Assembly: GCF_000471905.2 (NCBI RefSeq)
Contig: NW_006499997.1
Coordinates: 2,784,349-2,848,348 of the forward strand
From: Amborella trichopoda
Taxonomy: Eukaryota > Streptophyta > Magnoliopsida > Amborellales > Amborellaceae
Direction: 5' to 3'
DNA length: 64,000 nucleotides
Numbering within the stretch: the stretch's first letter is position 1; each line of letters starts with the position of its first letter. Shown one piece after another: positions 57,101 through 64,000 of the stretch. Under the pieces are notes generated by a model. The model worked only from the letters and a program-made list of their open reading frames with translations, was not told where the DNA came from and did not search any database. Position numbers and translations under genes: made by a program.

Positions 57101-58334
57101 ATGGCCGAGGTTTGGGAGTGATAAGACTCCATTGGTAAGTCAGAACATGTGGCAACAAAAGCATTAATTTTGAGTTTCTGTGAAATCTGTCAACAGTAAC
57201 ATACCTTCACAATTCGGATCATAACTTTCCAATTTCACAGAATAAGAACAAGGTAAAAAACTAAAAAACACAATAGACTCATGCATATTTTAAATGGCTG
57301 TGATTTCATATCATTTGGACTCCAATAGATTAGAAAACATCTCAGTACAACAGAAGCGATGTTCCAGGAAAGTTTCACAGTCTGATAACAATGACATTCA
57401 TGTGCATTTCATATTGTATCTTCCAATCTATCAAGAATATCATCTAGACATAAATATAAAACTTAAACTAGACTCAGAAATATTTCCAATGGTGGTAATT
57501 TTAAGCAATTTTGATATAATTTGATAAATCAATAGAGAGACAAACAATTCTCCCTGGAATTCCATAGTCCAGCCATAACATTTCTCATTATCAAAGCATA
57601 ACTTCTAAAATACATAAGATAATCACATGAAACAAATTATAGCATAAAATAGACCCACAAGAGCATCAACCCACAAATTTATGGGCTCAACAGAAATCAC
57701 AATAGTGTATATCATATTATAGAAAGGAGCCTAAATTTCTGGAAAAACAGAGCACAAACACATACATGCAATCCGATTATTCCACACAAATTTCGATACA
57801 ATCTCATGCTGAATTTCAAGCTTATTCATGACTAAATCATTCTTCATACATGCTTAGATTCATGCTTCAATTCATGCTTCATACTAAAACACACAATAAC
57901 ATGATCTACTAACCTTGAGCTCTAAACTTGCACCAAAACTCCTGCACACAACCACTTCTCCAAGAACCCCAATATGAGACTCTAAGTTTTTTAGAGAGAG
58001 AAAGAAAGAGAGAGCAAAATGTGGGAGAGAGGGGGCCAAAGATCTTGAGTGGGATGAGAAGGGCTCTATTTATAAAAGAGGAAAGGGCAGCAAGTGACAA
58101 GTGTCATTCATGCAAAGCTAAATAACATGCATGAGGAGAGAAAGAGAACAAGCATGGAGGCATAATGATTATGGGTACAGCATGCAGAGGAAAAAAAATG
58201 ATTATGAGAGAGAGAGAGCTCCCAAGACTACCATGCACTCAACCACTCACGCACGGCGATGACCCTCTTCACGCATGGCGTTACACAACCGGCACTGCAA
58301 TCCTACTCAACCGGGAGAAGTTTGGGTCATCACA
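54196..58334 (-). mobile_element. 4.1-kb solo LTR, TSD GAAAA, inside the chromovirus 5' LTR
   Basis: 4,139 bp on the minus strand, TGTGATGACCCAAACTTC (58,334) to GGCGCGATCGTGTCA (54,196), flanked by GAAAA at 54,191-54,195 and 58,335-58,339. Removing it and one TSD restores LTR sequence that aligns with 34,480-34,620 (CACTGCCTATTGAAAA|GCCCAAAGTG). Its 3' 110 bp resembles 59,053-59,156, so it is a related but longer LTR. A TATA box (TTTATAAATAG, minus) lies at 58,065-58,075. The body has roughly 190-bp repeats at 56,050-57,640 and CACATATCACAT / CATTCACACAGTAGGTA repeats at 55,560-55,910. No gene. Confidence 0.93.
55560..55910 (-). repeat. ATACCATCATTCACACAGTA and CACATAT repeats
   Basis: Five units of about 60-70 bp: ATACCATCATTCACACAGTA then GGTAYCCATTCACATATCAC, with a variable number of the 7-bp word CACATAT. 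Before it (55,230-55,550) a looser repeat with GCAATACGCTCAAAGCATGC occurs about four times. Confidence 0.8.
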
Positions 58335-58339
58335 GAAAA

Positions 58340-59156
58340 GCCCAAAGTGCACTGGGGATTTTGTGTATGAGTGAGGAATACGAAATGGGGCCTTCATTTG
58401 TCGTTGTCCTTCCTTCTGAATGAGGGTAGAAGTTTCAAGTTCAGGATTGGCTTGGCCTGATCGATATGGCTTCTACTTCTAGAGTAGACAAATCTAGACT
58501 TTGCTTGTGTGTTCTTTTTGGGTACTGACCTGTTACTATGATAGGAGGTGAAATAATTGTTAGCTCATACAACATGTACGGTCCGATATCTGAATCATAC
58601 TTTGTTTAACACTGCTAATGAATTGTGATTCATGACTTTACTATGTGACTCACATGAACTGTGATGACCTGCGGACCACATTATCTTATATGTGTGCATG
58701 TAGGTGGGAATGCAAGAGCACTGATCTACTTTTTGGGCTTTTAGCTCAGTCTTCTTATTTTTCCATCAGCGTAGAGTGATAACCGACCATTCTTAAGGGC
58801 AGAGCTACACAATGGTGGCAGGCGGTTGAAGTTTAGGATCCGACAAGGAAAATTTTATAGTAGGTGTCAGGTGGCGGTGCCACAATGTTATTTTGATGTA
58901 ATATTGAAATTTTGTTGTCAACCTGGTAGTGCCTTAGAACGAATTGTAAAGAACCTTTTGAGATTGCATATGTATTTAATGATTTTAATTTGCATGATGA
59001 ATGAGTTTTATTTTCTTTCATGGTTTCCTTTGATTCCACATTTCTAGACGTATTGAGTCACTCCCACCTGAGTGATGTTTGCGACCTCTGGTCGTGATCC
59101 CTCACTCTGTCGCCCTCTGGCATGTACGGTAGGGGTTAGGGGGAAGGGTCGCGACA
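58340..59156 (+). mobile_element. 3' part of the chromovirus 5' LTR
   Basis: Aligns with solo LTR 34,575-35,145 (GGCTTCTACTTCTAGAGTAG, and CTCTGTCGCCCTCTGGCATG). Ends GGGTCGCGACA at 59,156. The 5' half of this LTR (comparable to 32,578-34,480) is absent; it was lost at the 54,010-54,093 junction. Confidence 0.8.
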
Positions 59157-59160
59157 GTTA

Positions 59161-59172
59161 TGGTATCATAAC
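59161..59172 (+). promoter_or_regulatory. Primer binding site of the chromovirus
   Basis: TGGTATCATAAC, four bases after the LTR end, is a one- or two-mismatch form of the tRNA-Met site TGGTATCAGAGC. Confidence 0.75.
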
Positions 59173-59269
59173 ATCATGGATAGGATTCTTCGCCTAGAGA
59201 GTCTTAAGAGTGTCTCTAGAATAGTCTTGAATAGGTTAGTAATTGGGTGCTCGTATTTTAGGTCAAAGA

Positions 59270-60240
59270 TGCCGAGGACTCGTGCTAATAATGCGAGCTC
59301 TAGCAATGGGAATACAGTGGCCCTCGGTGAATTCTTCAAGACCTTATAAGCCATGACTCAAATGATGAACCGGCACCGACTACTCCTGCCCCTTAACTGT
59401 TTGATTGTGGGTTGATAGAAAGATTTAGGAGGCTAGCACCTTCGATGTTTTTGGGGCATGGGGTAGAGGAGAAAGCGGAGCGATGGAGAAGATAAGTGGA
59501 AAATATATTTGAGGTGTTGACTGTACTAATCAACAGAAGGTTAGGCTGAGAACCTTCATGTTAAAAGGAGAACCAAAGAACTAGTGGGGCTCAGTGAAGC
59601 AATCATGGGAAAGGTTAGGGACAAAAGTGAATTTGGAAAACTTTCTGGAAGCATTCAATGAGAAGTACTTCCTTGACTCTATACGGGAAAGAAAGGAAGT
59701 GGAGTTCATTGAGCTGCAACAGGGAAACTTGTCAGTGGAGCAATATGCAGCCAAGTTTGCTGAGCTGTCAAGATATGCGCCACACATCATCAATACTGAG
59801 GCACGAAAGGCGAATAAGTTTGAGAGAGGCCTCAGTACAGAAATAAGGGGGAGGGTGTTATCAGCAAACCTCAACACCTTCTCCCCTTTAGTAGACCTTG
59901 CCATGAAAATTGAAAGGGATGAAGAAGAGTCCCCATTAAGAAAGAAGGGAAGAATGGGGCCAGCCCAATTTAGGAACCTTTGAAGGAAGACTAAACCACC
60001 CCCAAGGAGAAGCTTCAGGGGAAGAGATAATCACAGGAATAAGAAGATTCATAAGACCTATCCGGGTGACATAAGAGACAACTAGCGCCCGACGTACTCA
60101 TACTGTGGGAAAGACAATCACTCTGAGGATGAGTGTCAAAGAACGGCATGCACTTATTTCAGATGTAGCAAGCCTGACCTCCTAATCAAAGACTGCCCGG
60201 TTAAGAGATCAAAAAATCGACCGAAGACTCAAGGTCAGGT
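59270..60240 (+). pseudogene. Chromovirus gag
   Basis: The Gag core is recognisable: IERFRRLAPSMFLGHG near 59,416-59,463, stops, then the best frame 59,594-59,983 (VKQSWERLGTKVNLENFLEA, FLDSIRERKEVEFIELQQGN, YAAKFAELSRYAPH, FERGLSTEIRG). A zinc-knuckle region follows at 60,098-60,195: in the first knuckle Tyr (tac) replaces the first Cys (SYCGKDNHSEDEC), and the second lacks its His. Stops near 59,494, 59,583 and 59,981 break the frame. No upstream start codon could be fixed. Confidence 0.82.
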
Positions 60241-60263
60241 ATTTTCTCTCACAACGAGAAGCC

Positions 60264-60602
60264 ATGGCGTCTACCTTTGTAATTCGAGGTACCGTCTTTG
60301 TTTGTGGCATGGAAACAAAAATTCTAATTGACCCTGGCTCTGCGCACTCTTTTGTTGCACCTCACTTTGCATGCCACATGAATGCTAGACCTGCACTTCT
60401 TGACTGGACTTTAGTAGTATGCACACCTATGGGGGAATATTTAGAAACTGATATTGTTTATAAACATTGTGGAGTTATGCTTGAAGGATGTGTCTTACCT
60501 ATAGACTTGATATTGTTTGACATTCGAGATTTTGATGTTATTTTGGGCATGGATTGGTTGTCCATACATTATGCTACAATAAATTGCTATGATAAATTGT
60601 AA
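60264..60602 (+). pseudogene. Chromovirus aspartic protease
   Basis: The domain is nearly intact: FVIRGTVFVCGMETKILIDP then GSAHSFVAPHFA. Catalytic Asp lies in LIDPGSAHSF (about 60,328-60,357), the substrate-pocket block is LPIDLILFDIRDFDVILGMD, and WLSIHYATINCYDK leads to a stop at 60,600. The DPGS active site is common in this lineage. It is the longest undamaged domain of the element. Confidence 0.85.
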
Positions 60603-60628
60603 CCTTTAGATGCCCAAATCAGCCTGAG

Positions 60629-61640
60629 TTGAACTTTGTGGGCATTAAAGATTGTTCCCCTCTACACCTTATTTCAGCCCTTCGGGCTTCTCGCTTGTTG
60701 GTCAAAAGATGTGTTGGGTATTTAGCCTATGTAGTAGAGAATTGGGATGTCCAGTCAAAGTTAAAAGAGATACCAGTGGTGAGGGAATATCCCGAAGTTT
60801 TTCCTGAGGAGCTGACCTCTTTACCTCCAGTCAGAAAGGTATAATTTGAGATAGATGTGGTTCTAGACACCGTTCCCTTCTCTGAAGCCCTTTATAGGAT
60901 GGCCCCAACTGAAACTAAAGGAACTAAAAGAACAATAGCAAGAGTTGTTAGAAAAGGGGTTCATTCGACTCAGTGTGTCACCTTGGGGTGCACCTGTCCT
61001 ATTTGTGAAAAAGAAAAATGGGTCTTTAAAGCTTTGTATAGACTATAGATAGCCAAACCAGGTCACTGTAAAGAATAGAAACCCCTTGCCTAGAATTGAT
61101 GACCTTTTTGGCCAAGTTCAAGGGGGCCAAGTATTTTCTAAGATTGACCTTCGATCAGGCTATCATCAACTGCGGATCAAGGAAGAAGGTGTCCCTAAGA
61201 TTGCTTTCAGGACCTGATATGGCCACTGTGAATTCTTGGTAATGTCGTTTGGGCTGACCAATGCCCCGGCTGTCTTTATGGATTTGACGAATCAAATTTT
61301 TAGACCCATTCTGGATGATTTTGTGGTGGTCTTTGTAGATGATACTCTGATATATTCAAGGAACCTAGAAGAGCATGGGCAACACTTAAGAATGGTCCTC
61401 CAGACTCTAAAGTCTGAAACATTGTATGCTAAATTGGGGAAAAGCTAGTTTTGGCTTCCGAGCGTGGCCTTCCTTGGGCACATTATTTCTAAGGACGGGG
61501 TCGCAGTTGACCCTTGTAAAATTGAAGCTGTACTTTAGTGGTGAAGACCGACAATGTGGTTGAGGTTTGTAGTTTTTTGGGACTGACAGGATGTTATAAG
61601 CGCTTTGTAGAAGGGTTCTCAAAGATAGCACTCCCCCTGA
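60629..61640 (+). pseudogene. Chromovirus reverse transcriptase
   Basis: A linker (VVREYPEVFPEELTSLPPVR, about 60,777-60,836) ends at a stop. In the following frame come [29 protein letters not shown], motif [16 protein letters not shown] (about 61,137-61,181), then [19 protein letters not shown]. The catalytic motif is FVDD (about 61,339-61,350), where Ty3/gypsy elements usually have YIDD or FIDD. SVAFLGHIISKDGVAVDP precedes another stop at about 61,537. Stops near 60,842, 61,047, 61,214 and 61,446 inactivate it. Confidence 0.87.
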
Positions 61641-61641
61641 C

Positions 61642-62100
61642 TTGCCTAACCCAGAAGGAAGTGAATTTGTACTGTCAGATGAGTGTGAGAAAAATTTTCA
61701 AGAATTGAAAGAGAGACTGACTACAGCCCCGATACTGGCCTTACCCGAAGGGAACGAGATTTTTATGGTTTATATTGATGCCTCTCATAAAGGGCTTAGG
61801 TGTGTGTTGATGCAACGAGGGAAGGTCATAGCTTATGCCTCCCGACAATTAAAGCCGTACGAACAAAATTACCCAACTCATGACTTAGAACTCACAGCTG
61901 TAGTGCTTGCCTTGAAAAGATGGAGACATTACCTCTATGGAGCCCAATTTCTCAAAAGGAGTTAAACATGAAGCAAAGAAGATGGATGGATCTATTGAAT
62001 GACTATGATTGTACCATCAATTACCAACCAGGCAAGACTAATGTAATAGTTGATGCTTTAAGTAAAAAGCCCATGGTATCAATGGCACACCTATTGGTTT
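61642..62100 (+). pseudogene. Chromovirus RNase H
   Basis: Starts in the RT connection ([20 protein letters not shown]), then the RNase H core: catalytic Asp in [16 protein letters not shown] and Glu in [17 protein letters not shown]. The frame changes near 61,960; the rest (RRWMDLLNDYDCTINYQPGK then NVIVDALSKK) supplies the C-terminal Asp in the following frame to 62,100. A small deletion at the frame change removes part of the usual THHKSLKY-like segment. Confidence 0.85.
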
Positions 62101-62236
62101 GAGAGATGAAACTAATAGAAGATGCAGTGGAGTGGCACCCAACCCTACTCCTTAGTGATGAATGACCCCTTATGTGAGGATGGAGCCCCAACTCTTTCAA
62201 CAGATCTGAATGGCACAAAAGTAAGAGCCCCAACTC

Positions 62237-63478
62237 ATGAAAATTATAGAAGAAATAAAGCTGGGAAGGAAGGATGATTTCTATGTTACCAGTGATGATC
62301 TGTTAAGATTTAAGGATCGAGTATGTGTTGTGAATGATGAAAGGATGAAGCAAGCTATTTTGGAGGAAGCACACCACTCCCGCTATACTGTACACCCAGG
62401 GAGTACTAAGATGTATCAAGACCTGAAGAAAACTTTCTGGTGGAATGATATTTTAAGGGAAGTGACATGATTTATCTCTAAGTGCTTGACATGTCAGCAA
62501 GTGAAGGCTGAGCATCAGAAACACGCCAGGCTGTTCCAACCCTTACCCGTGCCAAAATGGAAGTGGGAACACATTACTATGGACTTTGTCTCTGGCTTAC
62601 CTTGAACAGGTGTTGGGCAAGATAACATTTGAGTCATTGTGGACCGGTTGTCTAAAGCTACTCACTTCTTACCGGTCCGCACAATTTATACTTTTAAGAA
62701 ATTGACCTAGTTATACAATAAAGAAATTGTAAGGTTGTATGGGATACCTGTCAGCATCGTGTCCGAAATGGACGCTAGATTTACTTCAGATTTTGGAATA
62801 GTCTGTAATCAGCTTTAGGGACAAGACTCATTTTTAGCACTGCTTTCCATCCCCAGACTGATGGGCTGCCAGAAAGGACTATTTAGACCTTGGAGGATAT
62901 GTTAAGGGCTTGTGTTACTGATTTGAAAGGAAGATGGGATGACCATTTGCCTCTAATAGAATTTGCTTATAACAACAGCTTCCAAGCCTGCATTCAAATG
63001 GCGCCTTTTGAGGCCTTGTATGAGAGGAAGTGCAGATCTATCTGTGGGGATGCGGTTGGTGAAAGGAGACTGCTAGGGCCCGAAATTGTTCAAACGACCT
63101 CAGAAAAGATTGCTTCGATTCAGGAGAGACTCAAGACTGCTCAAAGTCAACAGAAGAGTTACACCGATATTCGAAGGAGAGACCTAAAATTTGAGGTATC
63201 TTCAACTAAGGGTATTATGAGATTCAACAAGAAAGGAAATTGAGCCCACGATTCATTGGACCTTTTGAAATTATGAAAATAGTTGGAAATATGGTTTATC
63301 GACTTGCCCTACCACCTGAGTTGGTGAATATTCATGACGTGTTTCATCTATCACTGTTAAACAAATATCAGCTAGACCCATCTCATGTTATGGCAGTATC
63401 ACTCAAAGGAAGAATCGACATGGGAACAAGAGGAATCTGGGATAAGAACCCCCAGTTATTCGATTAACTGAGACATGA
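62237..63478 (+). pseudogene. Chromovirus integrase with chromodomain remnant
   Basis: H2C2 zinc finger: HHSRYTVHPGSTKMYQDLKK and [11 protein letters not shown], with a stop between (about 62,470). Catalytic core: Asp in [11 protein letters not shown] (about 62,571), Asp in SEMDARFTSDFG (about 62,764), Glu in GLPERT (about 62,870) with a stop just after. A 117-residue frame (62,890-63,243) covers the core end (HLPLIEFAYNNSFQA). After a stop the GPFEIMKIVGNMVYRLALP barrel and HDVFHLSLLNKY follow. The tail then reads EESTWEQEE in a shifted frame to a stop near 63,470: the end of a chromodomain whose front half is deleted. Confidence 0.87.
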
Positions 63479-63500
63479 TTTTGAGGACAAAATCCAATTT

Positions 63501-63513
63501 AAGGGTGGGATGA
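63501..63513 (+). promoter_or_regulatory. Polypurine tract of the chromovirus
   Basis: AAGGGTGGGATGA directly before the 3' LTR start TGTAACGACCC, the normal place for plus-strand priming. Confidence 0.75.
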
Positions 63514-63884
63514 TGTAACGACCCAGACTTTCTCGTCCAGTAAGCATGCACGACAGTGGACACGCACGACAGTAAGAAAGAAGAAGAGAGTAGATTTACG
63601 TGGCAGTAAGCGTGCACGACAGTGGGTGCACACGACAATAAGATAGAGAGGAAGAAAGAGTGCGCATGGCGATAAGAAAAAGAAGAAGAGAAAGACACGC
63701 ACGATAATGAGAAGTAGTAGAAAAGAGTACCGCCCTGCGTGATGCCGTCGGGTATGTGCATGGCTCATGGATGTTAGCTGCTTGCTGCATGCTGCCACAT
63801 CTGCCACCTGTCAATTTGCATGCCACTGTGTCTTCCACTTGGCAGCCCGAGCTGCCACCTCTCATTCTTAAGACATTTAAGCCT

Positions 63885-63938
<54 letters not shown>

Positions 63939-64000
63939 CTCTCTCTCTACTACTACTACTACTACTACTACGTACGTACTACGTACGTCTACGTACGTCG
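63514..64000 (+). mobile_element. 3' LTR of the chromovirus, start only
   Basis: Begins TGTAACGACCCAGACTTTCT. Bases 63,540-63,760 carry CACGACAGTAAG-type repeats like the start of the solo LTR at 32,590. The LTR continues past the window. Confidence 0.8.
63878..64000 (+). repeat. CT, CTA and ACGT microsatellites at the window end
   Basis: (CT)n with small interruptions at 63,878-63,948, then a CTA trinucleotide run at about 63,948-63,970, then ACGTACGTACT / ACGTACGTCT palindromic words to the last base. Confidence 0.9.

Larger units (their letters stand above)
54094..64000 (+). mobile_element. Tekay/Del-type chromovirus, 5' LTR truncated, 3' LTR leaves window
   Basis: Plus-strand element: LTR 3' part (54,094-54,195 and 58,340-59,156), primer site 59,161, gag, protease, RT, RNase H and integrase in the Ty3/gypsy order to about 63,470, polypurine tract AAGGGTGGGA (63,501), and 3' LTR from about 63,514. 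The protease form LIDPGSAHSF and an integrase tail ending in a chromodomain-like EESTWEQEE support a chromovirus of the Tekay (Del) type. Stops in every domain show it is dead. Confidence 0.85.

Overview
The window looks like nuclear heterochromatin of a land plant, most likely a flowering plant. It consists of nested, broken Ty3/gypsy LTR retrotransposons, a decayed endogenous pararetrovirus (Caulimoviridae), Mutator-like MITEs and large amounts of minisatellite and GA/CT-rich DNA. I see no intact host gene, tRNA, rRNA or CRISPR array. Long open frames in low-complexity DNA (for example the minus strand of 35,564-36,658) are composition artefacts. The species cannot be named from the sequence.

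Region 1 (1-20,266) holds two elements of one family with very long LTRs (about 3.0-3.4 kb). The protease neighbourhood and integrase tail place the family in the Tat lineage. Copy T1 is on the plus strand: its internal region enters at base 1 and runs to 5,965, resumes at 16,042, and ends in a 3' LTR at 17,218-20,266. Copy T2 is on the minus strand and sits inside T1: 3' LTR 5,966-9,171, a gag-only internal region, PBS at 12,876-12,893, 5' LTR 12,897-16,041. The two LTRs of T2 belong to different subfamilies, so T2 is probably a post-insertion recombinant.

Region 2 (20,267-31,860) holds a candidate DNA transposon with GC-rich ends, three tandem 540-bp MITEs (21,503-23,083), a pararetrovirus copy (23,084-26,086: primer site, movement protein, coat-protein tail, protease, partial reverse transcriptase), a candidate LTR, possible organelle-like DNA split by a possible TIR element, and a fourth MITE (30,253-30,794) with a perfect 9-bp target-site duplication.

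Region 3 (31,860-54,009) starts with a divergent LTR of the Tat-like family on the minus strand. A 2.6-kb solo LTR of a second family (32,578-35,145, TSD TATAC) is inserted in it. Then comes copy T3 on the plus strand: truncated 5' LTR, PBS at 41,434, gag, integrase tail, long 3' noncoding region, 3' LTR 50,640-54,009. An inverted LTR end (38,425-38,719) replaces the start of its 5' LTR.

Region 4 (54,094-64,000) is a Tekay/Del-type chromovirus on the plus strand with recognisable but stop-ridden gag, protease, RT, RNase H and integrase. Its 5' LTR is split by a 4.1-kb minus-strand solo LTR (54,196-58,334, TSD GAAAA). Its 3' LTR begins near 63,514 and leaves the window.

Nothing here works as a pathway; every coding remnant is broken. 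T1, T2 and T3 carry complementary pieces of one ancestral element. T1 keeps a gag piece, protease and G-patch-like segment, T2 keeps only gag, and T3 keeps gag and the integrase tail; none has an RT. The most unusual feature is that almost every copy has amplified its own minisatellite in the LTR or 3' noncoding region.
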